Source: Actimicrobium antarcticum
GTDB lineage: Bacteria; Pseudomonadota; Gammaproteobacteria; Burkholderiales; Burkholderiaceae_D
Assembly (NCBI RefSeq): GCF_039536745.1
Contig: NZ_BAAAZE010000008.1
Location: 1-64,000, forward strand
Length of the DNA: 64,000 bases
Direction of reading: 5' to 3'
The notes under the pieces are model-generated. The model was not told the DNA's origin and did not search any database. It was given only the letters and a program-made list of their open reading frames with translations. A program made the position numbers and the translations under genes. How positions within the stretch are numbered: position 1 is the first letter of the stretch; each line of letters begins with the position of its first letter. This document shows positions 1 through 9,228 of this stretch, one piece after another.

Positions 1-13
1 GATTGATGGCCAG

Positions 14-186
14 GCTCGCTTTGCGCGAGAAAGATGGCTTGTAAAAGCCTTGTAGGTTTTGGTTTTGGTTTTGGTTTTGACGTTGGTTTTGACGTTGGTT
101 TTGATGTTGGTTTTGATGTTGGTTTTGATGTTGGTTATGAAGTCGATGTCGATCACGATGAGGAAGTTTTCTCGCGCAAAGCGAGC
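14..186. repeat. 12-bp tandem repeat tract inside a 17-bp perfect inverted repeat
   Basis: The arms GCTCGCTTTGCGCGAGA (14-30) and its exact reverse complement (170-186) enclose a tract of GGTTTT hexamers (about 57-80) followed by five copies of a 12-bp unit (GACGTTGGTTTT, later GATGTTGGTTTT) up to about 140. A 69-codon open frame crosses the tract, but it encodes only Gly-Phe-Asp-Val repeats with no start signal and is not called. The function is unknown; it looks like a repetitive hairpin element. Confidence 0.75.
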
Positions 187-254
187 ACGACCATCTCGCT
201 GGTTCCAAGGCTGGGCTTGGTCTTGACGTTGAATTCCGCATAAAAAGATCGCTG

Positions 255-346
255 CCAAAAACCGGGTACGGCAAGAGGATAAGAAGCCCGCACTGTCTGA
301 GCGTAGCGAGTTTGCGGGCTTCCCTCTTGCCGTACCCGGTTTTTGG
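255..346. repeat. Long inverted repeat (23-bp perfect stem plus inner stem)
   Basis: The arm at 255-277 is an exact reverse complement of 324-346. An inner pair (AGCCCGCA near 285-292 with TGCGGGCT at 313-320) extends the stem after a small bulge, leaving a loop of about 20 nt. There is no T-run directly after the stem, so it is not a classical terminator. It resembles a dispersed intergenic repeat; homologous copies elsewhere in the genome are likely but cannot be seen here. Confidence 0.75.
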
Positions 347-418
347 GAACCCGCAGGGCAGCGGTCTAGCGGTCGCCTTTTTTTGCTTACTTTATTTGGC
401 GAAGCAAAAAAAGTGAGC

Positions 419-702
419 GGCTGCCGGGCCGCACCCGGCTTGCCTCCACGGAGCGCAACCCGTTTTAGCTACCGCAGAACGCAGCCCGCAGCCCCCGCGT
501 CGCCGCGACCCGCAAAGCAACCTGACGCATGTTGGGCTTCGCAGCCCAACCTACGACCCAAAGCCGCAACGCCGCCGCGCAGAGAACCGGCTGCCGGGCC
601 GCACCCGGCTTGGCTCCACAGAGCACAACCCGTTTTAGCTACCGCAGACCGCAGCCCGCGCGTCGTGGCGCCCCGCAAAGCAGCCTGACGCATGTTGCGT
701 TT
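419..702. repeat. Two imperfect tandem copies of a ~165-bp GC-rich repeat
   Basis: Copy 1 starts at 419 and copy 2 at 589. Both begin GGCTGCCGGGCCGCACCCGGCT, continue through a shared stretch ending in CGTTTTAGCTACCGCAGA, and finish with CGCAAAGCA(A/G)CCTGACGCATGTTG (508-535 and 671-698). The spacing falls from 170 to 163 bp because of small indels. No gene is supported in 1-773; open frames here are by-products of the repeats. Confidence 0.7.
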
Positions 703-773
703 TCCGGCCTCAACCTACGGTTCGGTAACGTACACGATAACGGCAGGTGACTGACTACCAGGCAGCCCCCCCA

Positions 774-1835
774 CTAAACGACAGGCAGCACCAGCACCTT
801 GCGCGGTTGCGTCCGAATCAATTCATCGATATAGCCCTCCAGCGCACGCACCGCCACCGCATCGTTGCTGAACACCGCCTTTTTAATCGTCGCCTCCCCG
901 AGTTGATCGACAAGATGCACACCGAATTGCCGCCAGCTGACCGGCCGTCGCCGCCGATCCACCATCAGACCGGTCCATTCGCTGGAATAGGTTCGACCGG
1001 TTATCCCCGGCACATTTTCCAACGCCGCCGTCAGGGCTTCCATCACGACGTCATTGCGTTGAGGATTACCGGAACGACGCAGATACGGATCGGCCTTCAC
1101 CATCTTCACGCCGAGGCGACGCGCCGACTTGACGAAAGCAGCAGAACCCAGCGCGTGCGTGCATTCGTGATACACGCTCTGCATCAGTGCGGCATCGGCA
1201 TTGCCAGAACTGATGAAACGCGCCTGCTTGACGACATTCTCGATCGACAGGCGGATTTTCCCGCTGCCGGATCGGGCGCTGCCCACCGCGTCATGCAGGT
1301 ACCGCGGCGTTTCGTAAGACATCTGCACGGAAGGGTCCGGCCCCAGATGCGCGCCGTTGGCGCTCACGAAGTGGTGCAGCGTGGTATCGACCAGCGCAGA
1401 CACGGCGTTGGCATATGTGCCGTCGGCAACGAAACGTTCGGTACACGACCCGGGTCCGCAGTCGGGAACGTCATGCGCTACCGGGACCGCACGTCGCCGC
1501 AAGCGCGGGTCTGACGGACCTTGCAGGGCCCACTCCAGAATCTGCTCGTGACAGAACCAGAGCGTCGCCATGACCGACAGGTGAAATGCCACCATTCTCG
1601 GTGACATGCCGCCTGCCTGCGGCGCTGGCACGGCCACAACAGGATCGGCGGGACGGGTGATCCGCTCCCTGGCACTGCGCTCTTCCTGACGCCTGCGGGC
1701 ACGTCGTGCTCGTGCCTGGGCCTGAGTCTGGGCCGGTGGTCGCGGCGCATCACGTGCCGGTTGCTGGCCGGCGGGCGGATTGTCGGCAGATACCGGATTG
1801 TTTGCTGCATTGCGTCGTACGCGATTTCTCGCCAT
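774..1835 (-). CDS. Orphan protein with HExxH metalloprotease-like motif
   Basis: The 353-residue protein matches no family I can name. Residues 1-75 are rich in Arg, Pro, Ala and Gln and look disordered. Residues 78-105 are moderately hydrophobic. The rest is globular and contains VYHECTHALG at 221-230, so H223-E224-x-x-H227 fits the zinc-peptidase HExxH signature; a third ligand is not obvious. No classical signal peptide is present. The ATG at 1835 follows a GGGGAT-like ribosome site. It is transcribed alone, with repeats downstream. It could be a secreted or translocated protease-like effector, or a toxin, but that is speculation; only the motif is seen. Confidence 0.6.
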   Translation of the reverse strand: MARNRVRRNAANNPVSADNPPAGQQPARDAPRPPAQTQAQARARRARRRQEERSARERITRPADPVVAVPAPQAGGMSPRMVAFHLSVMATLWFCHEQILEWALQGPSDPRLRRRAVPVAHDVPDCGPGSCTERFVADGTYANAVSALVDTTLHHFVSANGAHLGPDPSVQMSYETPRYLHDAVGSARSGSGKIRLSIENVVKQARFISSGNADAALMQSVYHECTHALGSAAFVKSARRLGVKMVKADPYLRRSGNPQRNDVVMEALTAALENVPGITGRTYSSEWTGLMVDRRRRPVSWRQFGVHLVDQLGEATIKKAVFSNDAVAVRALEGYIDELIRTQPRKVLVLPVV

Positions 1836-2077
1836 GGCTGGTATCCCCGATGAAAGTCATTGCCTGCCTCCGGGAAGTCCGGGCAGCGCAACAAAAAAGT
1901 CGACGAGTGTCGACCATTGCGCGATGAGTGACAGGCGCCGGGGAATGGTTCCAAAAAGGGAAAAATTTAGTGAAGAGTGGCGCACTGCGGCAGAACATCC
2001 TGGCGTTTATCTCCTGCAAAAAAATCGGTTGGACACAATCAGATTGCGCCCAACCGGGTTTCCGCCAGCCTTGCCGA

Positions 2078-5000
2078 TTACAACTGCCAGCGCAAATCCA
2101 GCGTGAACGGAAACGCCGGATTGAGCGGCTCCGGCGTGACCGTCATCGGGCCTGGCGTGTGGCCATGGCCGACGAAGCGTGCAAAGCGGCGCGCTTCGGC
2201 TTCGTTGCCATTGACCGGGAAGCCTTCATAGTTGCGTCCGCCCGGATGCACCACGTGATACTGGCAACCGCCAATGGCGCGGCCGCTCCAGGTGTCGACC
2301 AGGTCGAACACCAGCGGCGCCTGCACGCCGATCGACGGATGCAACGCCGACCACGGACTCCACGCCCGAAAACGGATACCGGCGACATATTCACCCGGCA
2401 CGCCGGTCGCGGACAACGGCAACGGTCGCCCGTTGCAGGTGACCACGTGGCGGCCATCGACCATGCCGCGCACGCGCAACTGCATGCGCTCGACCGACGA
2501 ATCGACATAGCGCGCGGTACTGCCGCTGCTGACTTCTTCGCCGAGCACGTTCCATGGCTCGATCGCTTGCCGCAGTTCGAGTTCGATGCCGTGGTACGCG
2601 ACCGTGCCGTAACGCGGAAATCGGAATTCCACAAACGGGTCGAACCAGCGCTCTTCAAAAGCGTACCCGGACGCGCGCAAATCCTGCACGACGTCGCGAA
2701 TATCCTGCGCCACAAAGTGCGGCAGCATCCAGCGGTCATGCAACTGCGTGCCCCAGTGGATCAGCTTGCCCTGATACGGCGCGCGCCAGAAACGCGCCAC
2801 CAGCGCACGCAGCAACAGCATTTGCAGCAGGCTCATGCGTTCGTGCGGCGGCATTTCGAAGGCGCGAAATTCGACCAGCCCGAGTCGCCCGGTCGGGCCA
2901 TCGGGGGAATACAGCTTGTCGATCGAGAATTCGGAACGGTGCGTGTTGCCAGTCAGATCGACCAGCAAATTGCGCAGCAAGCGGTCGACCAGCCACGGCC
3001 GCTCGCTCTCTTCGGTGGCCGGCAGGACCTTGTCCATTTGCTGGAATGCGATGGCCAGTTCGTACAGGTTATCGTCACGCGCTTCATCGACGCGCGGTGC
3101 CTGGCTGGTCGGTCCGATGAAGGTGCCGGAGAACAGGTACGACAGCGCCGGATGGTTTTGCCAGTAGGTGATCAGGCTTTTCAGGACGTCGGGACGGCGC
3201 AGCATCGGGCTGTCTTCGACGGTGGCGCCGCCCAGCGTGGCATGGTTGCCGCCGCCGGTGCCGGTGTGTCGGCCATCGAGCATGAACTTCTCGGTGCCGA
3301 GGCGGCTCTGACGCGCTTCGGCGTACAGCACCGTGGTCTTGTGAACCAGCTCTTTCCAGCTCGATGACGGGTCGATGTTGACTTCGATCACGCCCGGGTC
3401 CGGCGTGACGCTGAGCATTTTGACGCGCGGGTCGCGTGGCGGCGTGTAGCCTTCCAGCCAGAGCCGCAGGTCGAGCTGGGCGGCGGTGTCTTCGACGATG
3501 GCGACCAGCGCCAGATAGTCTTCAATGCGCTTGACCGGCGGCATGAACACATGCAGTCGACCAGTCCGTACCTGCACGCACAGCGCGGTGTGAATGACTT
3601 CGCGTGGCAGCGGTTTGTCTTTCGGCTTGACCCTGGCGGCGGCGTGATCGACGGTGGCTGCCGCATCGAGGTCGGCGCGTTGTTCAAACGGATCGACATC
3701 GAATTCCGGCTCCATCTCGTCGGGCAATTCCCACGGCAAGGTGTCGAGCGGCAGGCGCAGGCCGAGTGGCGATTCGCCACCAATCAGGTACAGATGTTCG
3801 CGCTTGAGCGGCCATTTGCTGGTCAGCCAGGCCGCCGTGCCGACGCTCAGCGCCTTGCCGCGTGGTTTGCGGCCGGTCGGCTTGGCCGGTGCCAGCGGCA
3901 GCACATAACCGACGATTTCGCCGAGGCCATCTTCGAGCAAACGGGCCAGCCGACGCCGGCCTTCGGGCGCTTTCAGGTCTGCCTTCAGCGGGTCCAGATT
4001 CTCGGGCAGACGCTGCTCGAACTGGGCTTGCTGCCAGACGTCTTCGTAGGCCGGGATGAGTGCTGCCGGATGCAGCGCGAGGCGCTCGGCCAGCGCCCGC
4101 GCGAAGGCCTCTGCCTGCGCTGCGGTGTAGCCGTCGTCGTGGTCTTCGGTGGCGAACAGGGCCTGGTTGCGCCAGATCGGCTGGCCATCGATGCGCCAGA
4201 ACAGGTTCAGTGCCCAGCGCGGCAATGGCTCGCCCGGATACCACTTGCCCTGGCCGAAATGCAGCATGCCGCCGGGGGCAAACTGCTTTTTCAGGCGCAG
4301 TGACAATTCGCCGGCCAGTGCGCGCTTGTGGTCGCCATGCGCCAGCGTGTTCCATTCGGGCCCGTCCATGTCGTCGATCGAGACGAAGGTCGGCTCACCC
4401 CCTTGCGTCAGGCGCACGTCCTGCTTTTTGAGGTCGGCATCGACCTTGGCGCCGAGCTTGTCGATGCGCTGCCAGTCGGCTTCGCTGTAGGGTTTGGTGA
4501 CACGCGGATCTTCGTGGATGCGGGTGATCGTCATCACATGTTCGAACTCGACATTGGCCCAATCGGCCAGTCCGGTGACCGGCGCGGCCGAGGACGGCAC
4601 GGCGGTGCAGGCCAGCGGAATGTGGCCTTCACCGGTCAGCATGCCGGAGGTCGGATCGAGCCCGATCCAGCCGGCACCCGGCACATAGACTTCGGCCCAG
4701 GCATGCAGGTCAGTGAAATCCACCGTGGTGCCGCTGGGGCCATCGAGCGACTTCACGTCGGCAGTCAGCTGGATCAGGTAACCGGAGACAAAGCGGGCAG
4801 CCAGACCGAGGTGGCGCAGGATCTGCACCAGCAGCCAGCCACTGTCGCGACAGGAACCCGAGCGCAGCGAGAGCGTGTCTTCGGGCAGTTGCACGCCTGG
4901 CTCCATGCGCACCAGATACCCGATATCGCGTTGCAGGCGCTGGTTCAGCGCGACCAGGAAATCGGCAATGCCGACGCTGCCCGTGGCCAGTGCCTGGCGG

Positions 5001-5401
5001 GCGGATGCTACCCAGGCCAGCAACAACGGACCGGCGTCATCGACTTTCAGATACGCGCCCAGCTCGAAGGTCAGTTGGTCGGTGTACTTGAAGGGAAAGG
5101 TTTCGGCGTAGGTTTCAACGAAGAAGTCGAACGGATTGATGACCGTCATGTCGGCCACCAGATCGACCGTGAATGACAGCGTGTCGGTGCGTTCCGGAAA
5201 GACCACGCGCGCGATGTAGTTGCCGTACGGGTCTTGCTGCCAGTTCAGGAAGTGCTGTTCCGGCAGGATATTGAGCGAATACGACAGGATCGGCGTGCGA
5301 GCATGCGCGGCAGGACGCAACCGAACTTCGTGCGGCGACAGGCTGACGAGTCGGTCGTAGCGATAACTGGTCTTGTGGTGCAGTGCGACTCGAATCGCCA
5401 T
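2078..5401 (-). CDS. Transglutaminase-like / DUF2126 family protein
   Basis: The product is about 1107 residues. The N-terminus (MAIRVALHHKTSYRYDR) is the bacterial transglutaminase N-terminal beta domain. The transglutaminase core follows, with its Cys in LRSGSCRDSGWLL, His in DLHAWAEVYV and Asp in IGLDPTSG. The C-terminal half is the large DUF2126 region found fused to this core in bacteria. The family is usually predicted to be a peptidase or amide-modifying enzyme; the substrate is unknown. I chose the ATG at 5401 rather than an upstream in-frame start because AAAGG lies before it and the family begins MxIRVALxH. The usual partners (alpha-E/DUF403 and circularly permuted ATP-grasp proteins) are not adjacent. 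Confidence 0.9.
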   Translation of the reverse strand: MAIRVALHHKTSYRYDRLVSLSPHEVRLRPAAHARTPILSYSLNILPEQHFLNWQQDPYGNYIARVVFPERTDTLSFTVDLVADMTVINPFDFFVETYAETFPFKYTDQLTFELGAYLKVDDAGPLLLAWVASARQALATGSVGIADFLVALNQRLQRDIGYLVRMEPGVQLPEDTLSLRSGSCRDSGWLLVQILRHLGLAARFVSGYLIQLTADVKSLDGPSGTTVDFTDLHAWAEVYVPGAGWIGLDPTSGMLTGEGHIPLACTAVPSSAAPVTGLADWANVEFEHVMTITRIHEDPRVTKPYSEADWQRIDKLGAKVDADLKKQDVRLTQGGEPTFVSIDDMDGPEWNTLAHGDHKRALAGELSLRLKKQFAPGGMLHFGQGKWYPGEPLPRWALNLFWRIDGQPIWRNQALFATEDHDDGYTAAQAEAFARALAERLALHPAALIPAYEDVWQQAQFEQRLPENLDPLKADLKAPEGRRRLARLLEDGLGEIVGYVLPLAPAKPTGRKPRGKALSVGTAAWLTSKWPLKREHLYLIGGESPLGLRLPLDTLPWELPDEMEPEFDVDPFEQRADLDAAATVDHAAARVKPKDKPLPREVIHTALCVQVRTGRLHVFMPPVKRIEDYLALVAIVEDTAAQLDLRLWLEGYTPPRDPRVKMLSVTPDPGVIEVNIDPSSSWKELVHKTTVLYAEARQSRLGTEKFMLDGRHTGTGGGNHATLGGATVEDSPMLRRPDVLKSLITYWQNHPALSYLFSGTFIGPTSQAPRVDEARDDNLYELAIAFQQMDKVLPATEESERPWLVDRLLRNLLVDLTGNTHRSEFSIDKLYSPDGPTGRLGLVEFRAFEMPPHERMSLLQMLLLRALVARFWRAPYQGKLIHWGTQLHDRWMLPHFVAQDIRDVVQDLRASGYAFEERWFDPFVEFRFPRYGTVAYHGIELELRQAIEPWNVLGEEVSSGSTARYVDSSVERMQLRVRGMVDGRHVVTCNGRPLPLSATGVPGEYVAGIRFRAWSPWSALHPSIGVQAPLVFDLVDTWSGRAIGGCQYHVVHPGGRNYEGFPVNGNEAEARRFARFVGHGHTPGPMTVTPEPLNPAFPFTLDLRWQL

Positions 5402-5613
5402 GGTGGAACCTTTCGATAATGGGCGGGAGGCGGATCGGTCCTCGCGGCAACGCAGCGATGGAACAACTACCCCGGGCAACAGTGTATGCGCAGATGCGAC
5501 ATCCGGCAGGTTTGCACCCGGCCGGTGCAGCAGTATTTACTGTTTGCACTCGGTGTTAGCAATAAGCAAAATCTGCACCCACCGCGTTTTCCTGACGTGA
5601 ACCCGCCAACTGG

Positions 5614-6900
5614 CTACGCGCTCCACAAGGCCCGATAAGCGCCATCGGCATCGTAATCCTGCGCCTGCTTTTGTGGATTGAAGCGCCGCCCGCCACGCGG
5701 ATCGGTACCGCGTCCGGCCAGATACAGCCAGTTGCCCTGGTTACTGGTGACGTCGTAATCCACCAGTTGCGCCTCGAACCAGGCTGCGCCGGCGCGCCAG
5801 TCACCGCCCAGATCGTGGATCAGATAACTGGCGACGATCTGGCGCAGCCGGTTCGAGAGATAGCCGGTCGCCGCCAGTTCGCGCATGCCGGCGTCGACGA
5901 TCGCCTCGCCGGTGGCACCACGGCACCAGCGCGCAAACATCGCGGGATGATGGGTTGGCGCGGCCAGGTCGGGATCGGCCAGACCGTTGGCCCGATATAG
6001 CTTGCGGCCGTACTTCAGGTGCAGGAAGCGAAAGTAATCCCGCCACAGCAACTCGAACCAGAGCCAGTAGGTGCTGTCGTTGGCACCCTGTTCGGCTTCG
6101 AATTCCTTGAGTGCCGCATAGGCAGAGCGCGCCGACAGGGCGCCACTGGCCAGCCATGGCGAGAACTTGCTGGAGTAGTCGAGACCGATGAGCCCGTTGC
6201 GGGTTTGCTTGTAAGTGTGCGCTAACTGGCCGTTGAAATACTGGTCGAGATGGGCCAGTGCAGCGGTGGCACCACCCGCGCAGGCGGAGGATTGATACGG
6301 AAATGCAGAGCGCGCATCGGCCTCGACGGGCGCAAGCACGGAGCGAATGCGCACTGGCTCCTGCAGGTCCGGCAACGCTGGAATGACTGCCGGTATCGGT
6401 ACCACTGCGGGCGGCAGCACCGCGGCCTTTTCGACCGCATTGCGAAATGTCGTGAACATGTCGGGCAGGCGGTTCGTGGTAAATGGCAGATCGCTCGGAT
6501 CGAGCAGGCTGGACTGCCACACGGTGTCAACGTTCAGGCCAGCGGCACGCAAGGCCGCGGCCTCGGCTTGTTCTTCGGGCGCGGCGATGTACTCGCAGAC
6601 GATCCGGGTTGCGCCAAGACGCTGCGCCAGCGCGGACAAGACCTCCTGCGGACGACCATCGAGCTCCAGCAATGTGCTGCCACGCGCAGTCAGTTGCGCC
6701 GCCAGATCAGCCAGCGTCGCCGCCAGAAAATGCCGGCGATGCGCACCGGTACGGGCGAAACCCCACGGCGTCACCGTGTCGCCGGCGGGATCATGGCAAT
6801 ACACGGGCAGAAGCCGTGTGCCAGCCTGGCAAGCCTGCGTGAAGGCGGGGTTGTCGAGCAGACGCAGGTCATTGCGAAACCAGTAAATCACGGTACTCAT
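5614..6900 (-). CDS. Cryptochrome/photolyase, DASH family
   Basis: The 428-residue protein opens with the photolyase alpha/beta domain (STVIYWFRNDLRLLDNPAF). Its C-terminal FAD-binding helical domain carries TYKQTRNGLIGLDYSSKFSPWLASGALS and WFELLWRDYFRFLHLKYG, which are characteristic of cry-DASH. DASH enzymes bind FAD and a folate antenna and repair cyclobutane pyrimidine dimers in single-stranded or looped DNA; some also signal. The start codon overlaps the stop of the DUF2256 gene (ATGA at 6897-6900), so the two are co-translated. It is on the short side for the family but ends naturally. Confidence 0.93.
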   Translation of the reverse strand: MSTVIYWFRNDLRLLDNPAFTQACQAGTRLLPVYCHDPAGDTVTPWGFARTGAHRRHFLAATLADLAAQLTARGSTLLELDGRPQEVLSALAQRLGATRIVCEYIAAPEEQAEAAALRAAGLNVDTVWQSSLLDPSDLPFTTNRLPDMFTTFRNAVEKAAVLPPAVVPIPAVIPALPDLQEPVRIRSVLAPVEADARSAFPYQSSACAGGATAALAHLDQYFNGQLAHTYKQTRNGLIGLDYSSKFSPWLASGALSARSAYAALKEFEAEQGANDSTYWLWFELLWRDYFRFLHLKYGRKLYRANGLADPDLAAPTHHPAMFARWCRGATGEAIVDAGMRELAATGYLSNRLRQIVASYLIHDLGGDWRAGAAWFEAQLVDYDVTSNQGNWLYLAGRGTDPRGGRRFNPQKQAQDYDADGAYRALWSA

Positions 6901-7046
6901 GCGGCACCGTCCCTGGTGCGACGGCAGCGCTCGGAACAGTACTTGACCTCATCCCAGACGCGTTCCCATTTTTTGCGCCAGGTGAACGGCAGGCCGCAAC
7001 GGACGCAGATTCTGGTGGGCAGGTCGGATTTTTTTTGCATTTTCAT
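6897..7046 (-). CDS. DUF2256 small zinc-ribbon-like protein
   Basis: The 49-residue protein has CVRCGLPFTWRKKW and YCSERCRR, giving two CxxC-type pairs (C-V-R-C and C-S-E-R-C) likely to bind one zinc. This matches DUF2256, whose genes often sit beside cryptochrome-DASH genes. I start it at the ATG at 7046 (MKMQKKSDLPTR), the usual family start; an upstream in-frame start would add 24 atypical residues. It overlaps the photolyase start by 4 bp. Its function is unknown; a role in photolyase expression or cofactor handling is inferred only from linkage. Confidence 0.85.
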   Translation of the reverse strand: MKMQKKSDLPTRICVRCGLPFTWRKKWERVWDEVKYCSERCRRTRDGAA

Positions 7047-7406
7047 ACGGGGTTCCGGCAAGAGAGTATTCGGGGGCAGCGGGCCGCGATATTGGCAAAC
7101 CGCGTTGAACTTTGCCACACCGCGGCGAATCGTGCCGGACGTGATGACTGGGCCGTATCAGCCTGCCTGCGGATCGGTGCACGCCAGTCGCTTGCATGAG
7201 CGAATGAACCATTGAGCGATTACAGACGGCTTTGTCACCCGTGAAAGGGAATGCGATGGTTCGCCGAATCAGGTCGCAGGAATGACGTAACCGGAATATG
7301 GACTAATCACATCGCGCCGGCGTTGCGATAGCCGTAAAAAACAAAAAGCCCAGCCTGTGAGGGATGCGCTTGAAGTTTGTGCGCTGCTGCGGTAATCGTC
7401 CTCTTT
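7047..7406. other. Intergenic stretch without a supported gene
   Basis: About 360 bp separate the DUF2256 start from the decayed abiEii 3' end. It should hold the promoter for the DUF2256-photolyase pair. I see no convincing terminator, tRNA or conserved frame. Confidence 0.5.
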
Positions 7407-8301
7407 TCAGCCTGCAGCCGTCGTTGCAAACAGAATTGCTTCCAGGGCGGCGACTTGGGATGCGCTCTTTTGAGCCTGGGTCTTCTTGAATTTGACGAGA
7501 TGCACTAATTTCCATCGCAAGGCGGGCAGGTTTTGAACCTCCGGATTCGGCAGGAGAGTCCAGTCCGGTGTAGCGTTCGCCAAGCTGATCAGAAAAGGTC
7601 GGTGATTGCCTGACAACAGTTCGAGGAGATCGCGTCGAAGGCGGCTCCGCTTCTGTCATACCGATGAACTGGTTTTCGTAGGTTTGTCGCAGATCCAGGT
7701 CATTACCGCCCAAAATTTCATGCGTTGGGCGATTGTGACCTGCCAAGTAGACCACAAAGCAATCGACCATTGCCGGCGTCAAACCACCGTTCTGATAGAG
7801 CAGTCAAACGTCAAACAAATCTCGCGGATGCTGTCGGTCCAGAGCAGCAACGAGCTTGCTCGCATACAGCTCATCATGGTCAAAAATTGGCGCAGTGACT
7901 TGAATTCCGAACTTCTCCACGACCGCCGCCGAAACAGACTTGCGCGCAATGACTGGCAGAACAGTGCCTCTGAACACGGTATTCACCTCAATTTTCAAGG
8001 TAAGTCCCTCGTGCCCCTCCATGACCAGCAGTTTTGATTCAGGCTCGTTTCCCGATCGAACCTGCCTCGCCTTCAGTCCTCGGGCTTCTAACCTGCTCGC
8101 GATATCTTGAAGCGCTTTTGCTATCGTGGCTAACGCGACCTCCCTTGGCTCGGTGCCGTTCAAATAGACAAGATCGATATCGACCGACAACCGCGGAGCC
8201 TCCCGGACAAACAGATTGATGGCAAATTGCCCATCGACGAACACATCTGGAATTACATCCAACAACAATCGCACCGTATTGATGTAAAAAGCGTCGAGCA
8301 T
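7407..8301 (-). pseudogene. abiEii: AbiEii nucleotidyltransferase toxin, broken
   Basis: The frame starts at ATG 8301 (MLDAFYINTVRLLLDV), 2 nt after the AbiEi stop, and shows RLSVDIDLVYL, the DxD of the nucleotidyltransferase fold. A TGA at 7804-7806 interrupts RDLFDV*LLYQNGGLTPAMVD, where relatives have Arg, so a CGA-to-TGA change is likely. The same frame then continues to TEAEP near 7642, after which the homologous sequence (LRRDLLELLSGNHRPFLISL) moves to another frame until a stop at 7407. The KGGTA-type nucleotide-binding motif also reads DGQFA. AbiEii is the toxin of the type IV AbiE phage-abortive-infection system; this copy should be inactive. Confidence 0.85.
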
Positions 8302-8303
8302 GA

Positions 8304-9059
8304 TTATTTTATGGTGAGGAGGGAGCCATCCTGAAGGCGGCGGGTCCATCGCGCGTTGCTTCCGAGTTTCAGGGTGAAGCGTTCGCGAAGGGCAATGACA
8401 TCGATGGCGTTTGATTGCTCTGCCAGTTGGAGAAACAGCCGAACGGTTTTGATCCGGGTGGATGCCGTTAGCAGAGCACCGACCACGTCCAATCGCATGC
8501 TGGTAAATGATTCGAATAAATGTGTTGCCTCCTCAATGTCCTGCGTCACGCCAACCTCGTTCAAGACCTCTATTAACGCTCGCTCGCGGCCAGAAACACA
8601 CACGCCGTCGGCGTGGTCCGCCAGTCGAACCATGCCTTCGTCAGGAAGTAGTGACTGTAGTTGCTTAAGGTCGAACAGGTCGCGCTGGTGATATCGCACG
8701 GGGAAACGCGAAAAAAACCACTCGGGTAGTTTGAATCGCCGCGTTCCCCACAAATGGATCGTGCTCCGGGAACTCATGTTATGGCGTATCCCCTGCCATG
8801 ACAGGGCGGCTTTCCCGCCAACATGCAAGCCGGGACTGCGCTTCTGCAAATACAGCAGACATTCGTCAAGCTGCAATGCGTCATTCGGGTAACCATAGGT
8901 CCCGTGCTCCAAACGCACCAGCCACCCACTCCTGGCGTACTTGGCGGCCAAAACCGGGGAGATGCCATGCTCGGCAAGCTCAGGCAGACCGAACGGGCGC
9001 CCGTGCGGCAAGCGCTGCAAGAGGGGTTTGAGCAAGGAATTCCTGGAATTTAGCGTCAT
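8304..9059 (-). CDS. abiEi: AbiEi-type antitoxin / transcriptional repressor
   Basis: The intact 251-residue frame has an N-terminal winged-helix region (LPHGRPFGLPELAEHGISPVLAAKYARSGWLVRLEHGTYGYP) and the C-terminal AbiEi antitoxin domain (KAALSWQGIRHN, SGRERALIEVLNEV). In the family, AbiEi represses its own promoter through inverted repeats and neutralises AbiEii. The upstream region contains two GGTTAAAT elements (9060-9067 and 9130-9137) that could be part of such an operator, though no clear palindrome was seen. Its partner toxin is a pseudogene, so only the DNA-binding role can remain. The locus is AT-richer than its neighbours, consistent with acquisition by transfer. Confidence 0.85.
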   Translation of the reverse strand: MTLNSRNSLLKPLLQRLPHGRPFGLPELAEHGISPVLAAKYARSGWLVRLEHGTYGYPNDALQLDECLLYLQKRSPGLHVGGKAALSWQGIRHNMSSRSTIHLWGTRRFKLPEWFFSRFPVRYHQRDLFDLKQLQSLLPDEGMVRLADHADGVCVSGRERALIEVLNEVGVTQDIEEATHLFESFTSMRLDVVGALLTASTRIKTVRLFLQLAEQSNAIDVIALRERFTLKLGSNARWTRRLQDGSLLTIK

Positions 9060-9228
9060 GGTTAAATTTTAAGACATTAAGCAAACATACCAAGTGGGCG
9101 TTTGATTTTTTTGACGAAATTAGCTCCTTGGTTAAATATAGCTACAAAATCCAAACATTACCTCTTCGAGTGATCGTACATGCCGTATCCGCGCACCAGC
9201 GATTTCTGCTCACTTTGCCCCTGCCGCG

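Noticed and set aside
34..243. 69-codon Gly-Phe-Asp-Val frame
   Set aside because: It is a translation of a simple tandem repeat with no start signal.
1928..3367. 479-codon plus-strand frame
   Set aside because: It is antisense to the transglutaminase/DUF2126 gene and its sequence has no domain; the minus-strand gene carries the catalytic triad.
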